A DNA stretch of 64,000 bases, from the NCBI GenBank assembly GCA_012931725.1, contig CM022949.1, positions 4,189,934-4,253,933 on the forward strand, given 5' to 3'. Positions 33,875 to 46,930 of this stretch are shown here, one piece after another; position 1 is the stretch's first letter, and each line of letters begins with the position of its first letter. The stretch comes from Litsea cubeba (taxonomy: Eukaryota; Streptophyta; Magnoliopsida; Laurales; Lauraceae). The translations under genes were made by a program, and so were the position numbers. The notes below the pieces were generated by a model that worked only from the letters and a program-made list of their open reading frames with translations, did no database searches and had not been told where the DNA came from.

Positions 33875-36800
33875 TCAGGAAGGTGGGGAATGAATGGTGT
33901 CAGGTAACATGGCCACTGTCACGATGTAATATTCACAGCCAAGTGGAAGATCGTATGGGTTCAAAGTGATCCTTGGAACATGACCTGGAAGGGCGCTGTT
34001 TGCTTCAGAGGTCGGCATGTCCACTTGATCCCCGCTCTCGCCTCGCATGGATAACGGGGCCCTCACTGTTCTTCGCTCTATATGCACAATCTGGCCAATT
34101 ATGTAAGTCGGCCTGCTTGGAAGATGGTCTGTGAAGAGAGCAACTGATTCTGCAGACAGGTAGTAGTTTGAGCAGTTGCGGTTGACTGCTTCATAGTGCC
34201 CCGCAGGATTGAGAACAAAAGCTGCAATCTCATGGAGTTCGAAACGGCCAAATGAAATCTTTTCCTTGTTCACCTGTTGAGGAGTAGTATAGTGGTCAAT
34301 AGACAACAAAAAGAGATTAATTTTAACAATAAATTTTTGTGGAGACAACTCTAATCCTCATGGAGACAAATCAGACCAATTGCCTGGGGTCACTGAACCA
34401 TAGACCCTGCTCATGCAAAATAGCTGCATCAGAATACTATCATACAAATTCCTGATACATGACCCTGAAATTACTCTTTCAATATGGGTTTTAAACAAAT
34501 TAGTCACAGCAACTTGAATCACAAGATGAAGAGATTGTAGGAAGGTGTAAGGAAAAAAGGCCAAAAGAATGAAAGATTAGGATCTTAGAAGCTCATGGAT
34601 TTTCAGGGTGTTAGTGTATGCTATCATGCAGAACTGAAATTTCGAGGTCATCCCTTCACATGATACTGTTTCTATGAATATTGTCCCAATGAGTATGAAC
34701 AGGCAACTGACCTGTTTCTCAAGTTGATGTTTTGCATACAAACTTTTAGCCAGCTCTTTCTTCTCCTCCAATTCCTTGGTAAGATGATCATGTGCAGCTA
34801 ACAGCTTAGTGCGTTGCAAGGACAGAAGACCCACTTTATCTGCAAGGACCTTTATACATGCCCGAAACTCAACAGTGCCATCATCTTCATTGTCATTAAG
34901 AGAACTGAAAAAGAAAATAAACGAAACCATCAGCAATGAACAGTGTGCCCTCGGCCCTTGCAGCAAAATGGAATGATGCATTGGATCTTCTCACTCGTTG
35001 CAAATGGTCAGTAACAGTATAATAAATATAGTAGATGCTAGGAGACAATTAACCCAAGTGAGATGTGAGGAAGCAAGCCACACTGAAAACTGTAAGGGCA
35101 TGTTTGTGCAATACCAACTAGAAAAGGGGAAAGGTGATGGGTTTGCTAGAAGGGTCAAGAGTGAAGGCTGAAATGTTCACGGGTTTCACTTGGTTTTTCA
35201 CAAGAGGGTACAGCTATTTTCTTTGCATATGTATCATCCATTTCATGATTTAATCACACTGTCTATATTACTCTAACCAGTAATGCCTCACCCTTCCCAC
35301 AAAGCAAGATAATGCCATGTGTAAGGTCCCAACTCCCAACCCTTAATACCGTTATTATTGCTCATTAATTGTATTCTAAGTAATTAAGTGGGATTAGATT
35401 CTAAGCAAATCCGGTTTACAGTTAAGAGTCATGTGTATGAAGTTTTGGATGGTTCCAAGTTCGTTTGGGTACAGTAGGGGGTAGTTTGCAATTTTTAATA
35501 AGTTTTCGAGGGTTTTCCATATTTTCAGGTTTTTGTGATTTTGGGTGCATCGGGTAGGTCTCATAATTTCCTAAACTTTTCCCTTTAGTCGCGTTTCGAT
35601 CCAATGCGCTGAAGACCCCCAAATACCCATCCACAGAGGACCAAGGACAAAACTGTAAATTCAGAAAACCCCATCTCTAACATAACTCAACGACCCCAGC
35701 CCATTCATTTCACTCCTTTTCTCTCTACTCTCTCATCCTCCTTCCCTCTTCCATTCTTCCAGCTGCCATTGAAGGATTAGAGGACCTCCAAGCTCCCTTC
35801 ATCATCACCTTCTTCTTCCTCAAGCTCCACCAACCTCAAGGACCCATTTTCTCAAGCCTCTCCCCACTTATCCACTCCTAGTCCTAGGTAAGCTCCTACC
35901 CTTGTAAAAATTAGAGCTTTCATCCTCTTTCTTAGAAATGGATTTGGGTAGCTCACCACTGCCATCTTCATGCATTTTTGTAGGTTTGAGTGGTTGTTTT
36001 CTCGTTTTCCCGGATTTGAGCTCCATCAGTGGGTTTTACAGCTAGGGTTCTCTGTTTTTTAGTGCATTCCATCAAAGGCAAGCTCCTACCCTTGTAGAAA
36101 TTAGAGCTTTCATCCTCTTTCTTAGAAATGGATTAGGGTAGCTCACCACTGCCATCTTCATGCATTTTTGTAGGTTTGAGTGCTTGTTTTCTCGTTTTCC
36201 CGGATTTGAGCTCCGTCAGTGGGTTTTACAGCTAGGGTTCCCAGTTTTTTAGTGCATTCCATCAAAGGCAAGCGGATGTGCACATTTACTATGTTGTTCT
36301 TTTGTTGACTCTAGCTTTGATTTCACTGTTAGACACCTTTAAGCTCAATTGATGTTTTATATTAGAAATTAACGTGCTAAGGTTAAGGACTGAATTGGAG
36401 GATGTTTGAGGTTTAATTGGAGAGGGCTTGGCCCTAGATAAGTGTGCTTCTTAGGTGTTGAAGAAGGGCATTAGAAATGCCCAGAGAATTCACTGAAACA
36501 GAGATCCGGATTGAGCTTTCTGGGAGCTCACAGCGAGCCGTGAGACCCTTATGGCTAGTCGTGAGATCCCAGGTTTAGTTTCTGGGAGCAAGCACCTTAG
36601 CCGAGCCTACGGCTAGCCGTGAAATCCCCACTTAGCTTCTGGAAAATGGGATTGATTGAGACCCTTCTTTTACACATTCTACTTTTGGTCTACAGTGAGC
36701 TCACGGTAGGGGAACCACGGCTAAGCGTGGATGTCCCACTGTTAACCGTGGAAACTAAGGTTCCTTTTTGAAGGGTCTTTTTCTTAGGGACTTTTGAGGA

Positions 36801-39800
36801 CTAATTGAGGGACTATGAGGAAGGGATGTTTTGAGCCAACATTCCCTCACAAATTATCCAGATGGCGTACAAGGTACAACCTACTTTGGATGGGGACGAG
36901 GTGAGGCAATGGGATACCCATCACTAGACTATGCACCATGATGGATTGTTGGGGTATTAAAGACCTCATTTCCTCCGAAGACCGAATAGCAATGTATTGT
37001 ACATCGAGGGCAACCATTTACCTAGGTTTGGGATCCTAACTCTTCCTTGACTTTTAATGGTACCTTTTTGAATCGATGTCTACGTGTTGCGAACATGTTC
37101 TTTAGCATTGCAATTGTATTGTTGAGTCATATGAAGAACTTAGACGGGTTGGACTTAGGATCCCCTTTGTACTCCGTATCCTTGTTGTGACTAAGGTGAT
37201 GAGGCTAAGTGACTTTGATCATAAAGACTTAGAAGAGGACTACTTATGTTAGTATGAAGTATTCGTCTGTTCGTCTGGTGGAAGTTTGAACGATTGTTAA
37301 TCGATCGATTAACAGTTGTCCCTCATTTGTTTTGACGAAATTGTGTTCACCCAAGATAAGCCTAGCCCCTCACTAATGTGTCGATAGAATTCTTTGAGTG
37401 AGGCACCACTCAGTTGTAAGTTGTAATGTCTGACTTAGCTGGGGCACCACTGTGACAGGGACAGGACCTTTGTTGTGCAACTGCAGATCGATTTTTTTGA
37501 ATGGATGTACATCATTGGATACCGAAAGATGTAGGGTTCCAATGTCTTTTACCCTAGGTATCACCTTACTGGCTAGGCTATTCTCCCGTGCATTTTTCTC
37601 TCTACCACGACTCAGTTCAAGTGGGGAGGACAGAGATACTATCCCGTGGTCTTAAGTGGACCGCCTATTTGTTAGGATGTTTTGTATGGGTCTTTTCTTC
37701 TGATTCTTTATTCACTGAAACTCATATTATTGAAATATTTGTAATCCTATTTACTATTGCATATTTATTGTTGTATATATATATATATATATCTGCTTGC
37801 CGGGTTTTTATAGTCTAATGATGATACTCTTTGTGCATAGGTACCAAGGAGGAGACGGAGGAAGTTCAGGCAGATCAACCTAATGACTTCCACGAGTGGT
37901 GTGTGAACAACATAGTGTAGTTGTTCTGACCCCGTGGGCCGCACCCGAGAGCCTTCACGCCTTATCTCTGGATAGTTCTCTTTTTGGTTTATTTTCTTGG
38001 CCCAGGTTTTAGTAGTGGTCATTTTTAAAACACTTTTGTATAACTGTTAAACTTTGACTTTAGTAAATGATAACTATGCTCCGCTCTTTAAATGTTCACT
38101 ATTGATGCCATTTGTTGAATTAAGAAACTTCCACTACATTGTCAGCGAACCGAGGGAATATCTGTCCTCACCGAGGACTTCGAACTTATGTGGTACCGTG
38201 ATTAGGGGCATGTGTATGTTTAATTAAGAAGATTTTTAATTGGCCCCTAATCTCACGCATAATCCCCGTTTTAAATTATTTCCTTTTTTCTTTTTAATGG
38301 TGTCGTACATGAAAATCAAGCAGCACGATTTGTTATGAAAAGGGAGGATCCCTGTAACAGATCTTAGCCAGTGTAAATCCTCTTTTTTTAGGATTTTCAC
38401 ATCGGGCCACCATCCATAAGATTTGGTAATCGTCAGTTTTGCTGATGTGCGCACCAATACCAATTTTTCTCAGTTACGCACCAATACACACTGATGACAA
38501 TGGAAATCCTTAGCTATACAAATCTTCAGTGAGGAATTCTTACATTTGAGGATTCCTCACCTATTACCAAATCCCTAAACTTCAGTGGGAATTCTTTTAG
38601 CCAGTATGTTGATGATGATTCAACATAGCCCTGACACAATTATGTTGGGGTCAGATACATAAATTCTGATTCTCCCAAATCCCAAGACTTCTTCTAGCCA
38701 ACCTCAAATTGATAGGATACGACTATGTTGATGAAGATTCCATTTCCAATATTAAAACTTTTTCAGATTGCATTCTAGAGGGTCAGGTCAACCTAATGCA
38801 AAGAAAGATATATCTATTGCAAGCACAAAGCGCTACCAATTTAAATTGCATGCTAAAAGACATTTAAATGAGATCAGAATCAAACCTGGCTACAGAAAGG
38901 GCTAAAGAGCGCAATGATTCAGCAAAACCCGCAGGTCCACCGGAAGCTGTAACACAGCAGCGGAGTCTTTCAAACAGGCCACGCATCTTTACAGCAGAGG
39001 CACGAAGTGCACTATATTCAGAGGCTCTCCGATCAGCAGCACAAAGATTAGTATGAGCTTCTTCTCTGGCCTCATGCAGGCAATTTTCCAAGTGTGCACA
39101 GTTCATCTGTTGTACATAAAGAAAAAAAACCATAATATACAACCAGGCTGGTTCATAGCCGAGCAATTGGAATATCATATAGTAGAGAGTCCCGAAACAG
39201 AATAGACAAATTGCCGTCCATATCTTGCAGTCAAAAAGTAGCAAAATACTACAGAACTTACCAGTTAATTTGTTAAAGCATTCCAGACAATTATATGCGG
39301 ATATAAAAATTTCCAACTGACCCCAAGGAACACGCGGCAAGAAAATTTAAAATGGAGGTCCTGACTCCCTGAGATCCCCAACCTATGTTACCCAGATACT
39401 TGTGCATGCCTAGTGTATACGACGCTCATATTGGTACTTGGCACCACCAATACTTCTAGGGTAAAAGTCTAGCATATCCTACTTACCAATTCCATTATTT
39501 TATATGGTTCTATCAATTTTCATACTTTCCAACATAAAAAAAAAAATGCCACGAATTAACAATGTTAATTTCATTAATTCAAAAATGTTCTAAAGAAAAA
39601 ATTAGGACAGCCGTATCAGTATCCATGTCCTAGATTTTCAAATGTGCAGAGTCGTATCTCCGATCCCCGTATCTAAGCATCAGTCTCCAACATGTCATAA
39701 CAGTTCCCTTCAAGACATATTTTGTTCTAACTAAAAGGGGATCAGGGTTTTCCTAGAACAGAAAAGCTCAGCAGAGATTCGTTGTTTGGAAGGTGCATGT

Positions 39801-42800
39801 AAATCTAAGAAAAGTTTGCCATCAAAATTCTCCCCAGATCTGTCAATTTGTCTGTTTCCTGAAAAATAGGGGAACTTCAGGTAAATGTGGACCATTCCAG
39901 CGATCGAAGAAAAGTTCTAAAGAACTCTCCAGTGTCAGCCAAACACCAACGTAGGAGCTCCTACATTGCAGTACCCAGGACCTCCATAATACTATGGAAT
40001 GAAGTTCCTCAGTCCAAGTTCCACGAGTCCAAACAAGCCCCTAGACTCTTGTGGATCCAACCAGCCCCATTAGTTCTCATCCAAAAGGTACCAACCATGT
40101 CGCCCAAGCTAACCTCACCATCCCTCAAGATTGTCTTCCATGTGGTTGTCGAGAATGGAAGCTAAAAGCTGTTTGAATCCACCATTGTTGAAGGCCAATT
40201 AATGATCTTGGATCATATGATGCCCAGATAAGACATGGATACAGCACGGACACATAATGGATATGGTAGGGACACGGATTTTACACGTAAAAAGTGAAGT
40301 ATTGGACGTGATACAGCATGAATCCTTGCTTACATTAAAGTATCCAGGTATCATAGCCCAGATGACCTTACTGACGGGCTATTATCAGTCCTCCCCCCTT
40401 AGGCCTCATCAAATCCAAAATACTCCACCTCCAGAATAGATATTTTAGCCACTTACTAGAACGTTCACAGAGGATGCTATGGTTTTAAACACAATATCTA
40501 ACATGTAAAAGTCATGATCAAGACCTTCATGTAAAGACTGATATAATGGTCTGAACCATTGAACTGGTCAATTACATCCCTTTTCTCTATTTGGAAGTTT
40601 AAAAAAAATAAAATAGGGTGTGGTTTTGCGACAAGAGCATTCCCTGGTAGGGAGGAAAATTGTTATGGTTTTCCATGCAACCCACTGTTGCATTGTTTGG
40701 TATGACACATTTTCCTGGTGCAACAGAGAAAATGAACTGATTTTCCTCGATATAGAGGATTTCGAATTCCTATGGGCTATGGGAGGGTTAGGAATGCGAG
40801 ATTCATCTCTCTGTCTCTCTCAAGGAAATAAAAATTAGTAGAGAGCAGAATCCTCTCAATACATGAACAAGTCCTTAGGAAAGAAAATATATAAAAGTAT
40901 CCTTTCTTGAAAGATTTTTAAATGTGTTTTAGATGCAAATAGAACTCAAAAATATAATACTCTTGCATACACAGTAAAGCAAGCTTAACTCTATGATACC
41001 CAGATATGGATACAGGGCTTGGGATCAAGAGTCGTCTCTGCAAAATCCAAATTACAGAAAATGGATATAGATGAGGATATGAATATGGTCATCTTTTCCA
41101 TCACATTAAATTTCATATGTCATTAAGATTTTTATACGAAGTATTACATTTCACGTCTAGTACATTTCTAAATTAGTGGAAGTCCGCACTTACAGTCCTT
41201 TATAACATCATTAGAGTTGAAAAGAAAGCTAATAGAACTCAGTACAGTAAGTGCATAAAATTGTATCCTACAAGTATTAGAGCAGTATTCAGTACCAAAT
41301 GCCAATATCATATCCTAAGATACGGGTGTGCTGGGAAAAGGGTATCCAAGGCATCAAAGGCTTAAATGCATTTTGACTTTTGAAATGATACATTCATAAC
41401 AAGATATCTCATATCAGTCACTACAAAAATTCGAATGTAACAGACAAAATATCTATGTAACTACAATGTTTGCCTCAGTGGCAGAACCAGAAATATATAT
41501 GAAAAAACAATTGTTGGAGGTACCATTATGTAAAAAATATATATATTTCCTATAAAAGGAAATTCTCCCCACTTTTTAGGGGTTTAATGCCCAAATGCAA
41601 GACAATCGCCGGGATGGGGAATGGAAAGAGTCACGCGTGGAGTATGGACCACAATCTTGTTCCCATCAGATCCTAATCATTTGATTCATGGAACTCAATA
41701 TTTTTAGAAAAATCGCATGTTTTGGGGCATCTAGATAATTGCGCATATGAAAGGAAAAGAATTTCATCTTAAAGTACCTGAGATTCATCCAAAAGCTTCT
41801 GGCTGATCTCCAGTTCTCTCCTAAGGGTAGCAACCTCTTCCAGAGCGGATTTGAGCTTCGTTTCGGTCTCACTGAACTGGTTTGACTTGTCTTCAAGTGC
41901 ACTTTGAAGTTCCAACACAAGATCATCCATAGCTTTGGCAGATGAACTCAGCTCCGCACCAGTTCCACAGGGTAACATGTCCAAAGGCAGTGTTTTCTCT
42001 TTTCCATCTTGATTGCCCACTTGCAGTTCATATCGGTTCTGCTCCAGCATCGATGAGTCCATTGAATTGCGCACAGAATCGCCAGCCTGCTGATTCAACA
42101 TGCCTGAGAAATCATCAGTCATATTTTCATCAACCCCTTCTCGAGGTTTTACCGTTTGTTGCTCGAACTGCTCTAGCTTTCGATCTAGAGAAGCCGATGA
42201 GCAAGACACCTCATCCATAGGCTCAGTTGAAACATAAGGCAGGTGAGCATCTTCAACCCCAGATATTCCTGAGTTGCATTCATCAGCTTTCAGGGTCAAG
42301 AGATTAGACTCAGAGGCATTCTTACCACCCAAATGCTTTTGCTCATGCAGATACTGATCTGACAGTCTCTGCTCCAGCTCTTGAATACGTTTTTCATATG
42401 ACAGGCATTGCATCTGCTTCATCTTTAGCATGGACTGGAGATGTTTTCCATACTCATCTTTCAAATGCAAAGCTTCAGCTGTCTTTTCTGCACTGGTTTT
42501 CAGTAAATTATCCAGCTTACTGTCATCCAATGAGCTGTATTCAAAATCAGGTCCAAAGTAACATATCTGAGCTATTGCTGAAGCAAGATCAGCTTTCAAC
42601 CTTGCATTCTCAACCTCTAACCTGCTTGTTCCAGCAATCTCTACTGATTCACATCCCTCGAGAATATCATTGGAGTCCCATTTCTCAGCATCTTCAATAG
42701 AATTTTTCCCAACTTCTGCCAAGTGAGAGCTGCTATCGCTTGACATAGCAGATGAACCCTTCAACATTGCATGCTTTTCACCTTTAGAGGACATACCTAA

Positions 42801-45637
42801 TAAAGATTCAGGTGCATAATGATCTAGGTCTACAATATCAATCTCCATCAAGTTCATGTCAAAAGGAGCAACATTAACATCACAATGATTGGGAGAATCA
42901 AACAATCCCATCGAAGCCAATATATCGCGGGGTATATAACCACTCTGTGCTTTCAGAAACTCGTCTCGCCTACGAGCCTCAACCTCCCTCTTAGTCGCAA
43001 GCTTTTCCGCCAGCTGACCTGCCAAGCCCATGTAGAGCTTCATATAAGCCTTCCTTCTCACTACTTCCGCAAGACAAGCCCTATATGCAGGACCGATTCC
43101 ACGAACAAATTTCAAATGTGCAAAAAGATCTTCCTGGCGTCCCATTGCCTCTTTGAAGGCAGGAAACTGCATGCGAATGTCTTTCACCAAATGTTGAATG
43201 TAGGCTACTTTTTGCATACCATTGTGCACAAACAGGTTCACTTCATTCTTTCTGGCCTTGCAATATTCTAGTAGTTTGGAGATCGCTCGGTCACAGGACT
43301 GCATCTTGGGCAGGTGGCTCTTGTCGTGTACCTCATACATGGGGCCGAGAGCTGAAACTGCATCATGAGGACGAAGTGAGGCTGATAACTGGCAGCTCAA
43401 GCAATCATCCACAAGTTTCTTGACCGTGTTGACATCTTTACTGCATGAAAGTAGCAAATAGATGTAAGTATCAAATTCTTTCCGAAATCCCTCTAGCACA
43501 CAGAATGAAAGTTTTTTAAAGGAATAAATTCTTATCTACTTTGGGGGAAAAAAAAAACGTTAGCTCTTTCCTAAGATGGGAGATCAGAATTTCAATTAGA
43601 CATTGCCCAAATAAGTTCACTAACATAAATGTATGTTTTACATTGCAGAATGGTGCAGTACAAGCCAACATTAAGGGGCAGTATAAGCAATCCATCATTA
43701 TGTCTTACATTTTTTATGTGCTCAATGACCATGAGTAAAGTGGATACTGTTTCCAGCATTTTACATTTCTACACCAATTAAGGTATGTGCGCATCAGGTA
43801 TAAACATAGTTAGCTAGTTCGTAGTTCCACCGATTTGCATTTGAATTTGTAGTCGAGATTAAAACGTCCATACTTAAAACATAAGCCATTAAATAACAAC
43901 TACAAAAAAAGTCATTACCCAATGCAGGTCCCAATGAAGCAGGGTAGGGTCTTGGGAGGGTCTAGACTAAAGACAGACCTAACCTTTGGCAATTTTGCAC
44001 AAAGTGGCTGCTCGCAGGTCTCAAACATGCGTTATCACGCATGGCACCCAAGACTTTTTCCATTGCACCAAAGCAATGGCCCTCCATTAAATAACAACTC
44101 TAAATAAAAAACGATAAAAAACTGAATATGGGCTGGGCCCAAAAAAACTGATTGATCCATGGATCATGGGTCTGTCCTGCGTCACAAGGTCCCTTTCCTC
44201 TTCATCCTCTTCTTCGGTTATAATCTTTCCAAGTTGAATTTTCATTTGAACTATGCAGACTTTAAACTTGAAACTATGGCGAACAGAACTATGAATAGTT
44301 CGATTTGAACTATTCGCAGTTCGAGGTCCAAAAGAACAAACTTAGTAACTATGAGAATAAAATTGTGGAGACTGACCTATGTTATAAGAAAAATCAAGGT
44401 AATTCATGACAGAATGCAATTGAAGATTGATCATGTCAAATGAGCAGTGAGTTATTGGTACACTTTCTTTAACTTCATTTCACTCTTAAATGGAAGTGAT
44501 GTTACCAATCTAACAAAGAAAAGGATAAAAATCATAAATCTAAAAGCAACAGCCAAATGCCTAATGTTTTACAAACCACAATGTGAGAAAATAAGGGTGC
44601 ACTGAAAATCTTGAAGAAAACTCAATTTGCATTATTCACAGGAACAATAGCACAATAAACAACTGTATTTACAAATACGAGAAAGAAACCAACCTTAAGG
44701 ACTGCATTATACTCTTCTGCTCATTGAGAAAATGCTGATGCTCCTTAATCATAAGCTCTGTTTCTCGAATACTGACAGAAGCCTTACTGGAGAACAGATC
44801 TTCAACCCTCCTCTTCAGATCAGCGAAAGCAGCCTTAAACTGCGCAACCTTTGACTCAAACTGTCGGTGGGAGTTGCTACAATTCTCCGCCCACTTCCGC
44901 AAGTTCTCTTCTTTCACGAAATCCAGCAAGTACTTGCGTGATTCTGTCTGCAGAGATGGATGGAGCTCACAAGATCTCAGCTTATCTATATCCTTCCCAA
45001 AATTCACCAAAAGGTCGGAATGGTACCGATACTGCAGACTGTAACACCTCATGAAATCCGTGTACATTTGATTTACCACCTGAAAGTAACGGTCCATACT
45101 CCCTCGGGCAGTCTCGAAAGCTCTCTCTTGCACTTGTTGCTCTCGCAAAAATCTCTCACAAGCATCAAACTTATGCCGGGTGGAAGTGTAAATAGCACGC
45201 CCACACTGAAAATGGTAACGGAATTGGCGTTCATAGGAAGGCAATGCCTTGCGGGCTGGGTCCAAGGAATCATCCAGCGGATGTGGGTCATGGGAAGAGG
45301 TCGGCGACGGAGGGTCAGCAATCTCAGGAATGTCAACTTGCTCCGGAAGAGGAAGAGGGGAGTCATGGAGTAACTTAGCTCGGTTATAAAGGAAGACCTC
45401 GCGATCATCAAAAGGAAGTTTATATGCTGAAAGAGGTTGTTGAGGTTCTAACTTCATGTCTAGACAGAGGAGAAGCTGGTCGCTGCAACGAATTCTAGAT
45501 AATGATTCCAGGCATCGTTGCACAGCCTCAACAGAGGTCGAACCATCGCAGTCAAGCTCAAATGTATGCCCATTCTCTGCAACATGGACCACTAGCTTCC
45601 TTCCCAGAACAAATTCCTCAGTCACAACAGAACTCAT
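33875..45637 (-). CDS. ATG11: Autophagy-related protein 11, 1139 aa, five exons
   Basis: Exons on the minus strand: 45637-44694, 43440-41778, 39106-38886, 34904-34712 and 34273-33875. All have GT/AG borders and compatible phases; the sum is 3420 nt, 1140 codons with the stop. The ATG at 45637 gives MSSVVTEEFVLGRKLVVHV, the usual start of plant ATG11; an in-frame upstream ATG at 45754 is less likely. The N-terminus is ubiquitin-like, followed by an ATG17-like helical region (about 150-530). Long coiled coils then run to about 870, with NCAHLENCLHEAREEAHTNL after them. The C-terminal ATG11 domain has FELHEIAAFVLNPAGHYEAV and SAESVALFTDHL. In plants ATG11 is a scaffold of the ATG1-ATG13 kinase complex that brings it to the phagophore and supports selective autophagy, including mitophagy. 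The length matches the family and no defect is seen. Confidence 0.95.
35890..36269. repeat. Tandem duplication, 190 bp x 2, in ATG11 intron 3
   Basis: Two head-to-tail copies at 35890-36079 and 36080-36269, each starting AAGCTCCTACCCTTGTA and ending ATTCCATCAAAGGC. They differ at only a few positions (for example GGATTTGGG and GGATTAGGG, CCATCAG and CCGTCAG), so the duplication is fairly recent. Confidence 0.9.
38197..38260. repeat. Inverted repeat in ATG11 intron 3
   Basis: CGTGATTAGGGGC near 38197 pairs with GCCCCTAATCTCACG near 38246, about 35 bp apart. It may form a hairpin or mark the edge of the repeat-derived block. Confidence 0.55.
39107..41777 (-). other. Intron 2 of ATG11 (2671 bp)
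   Basis: Starts GTACTT and ends ACAACAG on the minus strand. It has several short frames on either strand without recognisable content. Words such as GATACGG and ATGGATACA recur, but no element boundaries were found. Confidence 0.7.
43441..44693 (-). other. Intron 1 of ATG11 (1253 bp)
   Basis: Starts GTTGGT and ends ATGCAG on the minus strand, phase 2. Nothing else was recognised inside. Confidence 0.8.
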
Positions 45638-46930
45638 CTTATCCCCCCCGAATCGAGATTCACTTGGAAACAAACCCCAACAAGTAAAACCTAGTTCTAT
45701 GAATTGAATGGTGTCAATTGGGAATAAAATCTGACTGAGTGTTTTCCAACCCAATCCTCACAAATACCCAAAGCCAAAAGAATATACTACTTGAAATACA
45801 AAGAGCATAAACAATCTGTTTTCTTTGATATCATGAACATAGAAAATCCAAATCAATATGCAGTCCACCAATAATCTCAAAGGAAAAGTAAGCTACTCAG
45901 ACAAGGATGCCATCTTCATAAGCCCTAGTTCGCTCAAATCCAACATAGAAATCACCAATAGAAAGATGAAATCACATACCCCAGAGAGCTGTTGTCGATT
46001 AGAATGGCAAAACAAACTCAACAAAGCTGTCAGAAACAAAACCCTAATTCCTTGCAACCCAAGAACGATATGGGCGGTAAGAACCAAAATTCTCCCAAAT
46101 CCAACAAGATATCAGCAACAAAACCCCTAAATCCTTCCAACCCAGCAAACGTTAGCATGAGAAACCAGACTTTGTATCTGACCCATTCTAAAGAGGAAAC
46201 CCTAATTTCCCCAAACCCAAGAAGATATCAGCAGCAAAACCTTGATTCCTTGTAACCCATATAATCCTGATTTTATATCTGACCCATCAAACAAATCCTC
46301 AATAGAAGCCCTAATTTCCCCAAAAACCCAATACAGCTGTCAGCAAACAACACCAAATCCCCCTAAACTCAATAAAGACAACCTCCTTAACGAGACTCCC
46401 TCTATCAATAGAATGCTAAAAAACCCCATCTTTTCTCACCCAATCACAAAGTTCCGTAATCAACAAGAAAACCCAAAAACCAAATTCGAGAAAGATTAGG
46501 AAACAGAGAAGAAAACCCCTTTTCAATCAACCAGAAGAGAAACCCCAAACATATAATCTAAGGAAAGAGTAAAGAAAAGAAACCCAGATGGTAAAAGGGA
46601 TTGCTTATGTTGGGTGAGGGAGAATTCCTTGCAAGGAATCTTACAAAATCATGATTCTTAGAAATTTATAGGATTTTGGATTGCTCTGTCATTTGCTTTA
46701 TATGTTGGAGAAAGAGAGGAGGAAAAAGAACTTCTGCCACAAGCAAGCAAACAATTATGCAGAAGAGCCCTCTCTGTCTCTCTCTCCTTCTCTGCCTAGA
46801 ATAATAAATAAATAAAAAAGGAAACAATGAGATGGGTTTGGAAGAAAACAGAAGAGACACAACCCTGCACAATGATTCATCCACTGTCACAGGGTCATGT
46901 TTGGGAGGGGTACATCTCATGCCCACAAAT
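45638..46930 (-). promoter_or_regulatory. 5' region of ATG11
   Basis: On the minus strand, a TATA-like TTTATTTATTATTC near 46812-46799 is followed by a GA-rich leader (GGCAGAGAAGGAGAGAGAGA near 46797). A start of transcription near 46790 would make a leader of over 1 kb, probably spliced. The lower part has repeated words AACCCTAATT and ACCCAAGAA. The exact start and any leader intron cannot be fixed. Confidence 0.35.

Larger units (their letters stand above)
34905..38885 (-). other. Intron 3 of ATG11 (3981 bp) with repeat-derived sequence
   Basis: Unusually long. From about 35320 to 38260 the sequence looks like non-coding retrotransposon or LTR material on the plus strand: it starts near TGTAAGGTCCCAACTCCC and has no ORF. 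It includes the 190 bp tandem repeat at 35890-36269, an AT microsatellite at 37778-37792 and an inverted repeat at 38197-38260. I could not define LTR ends or a target duplication. Confidence 0.5.

Noticed and set aside
45638..45754. N-terminal extension of ATG11 from an in-frame ATG at 45754
   Set aside because: The 39 extra residues are not like the family's N-terminus; the ATG at 45637 starts the expected conserved sequence.
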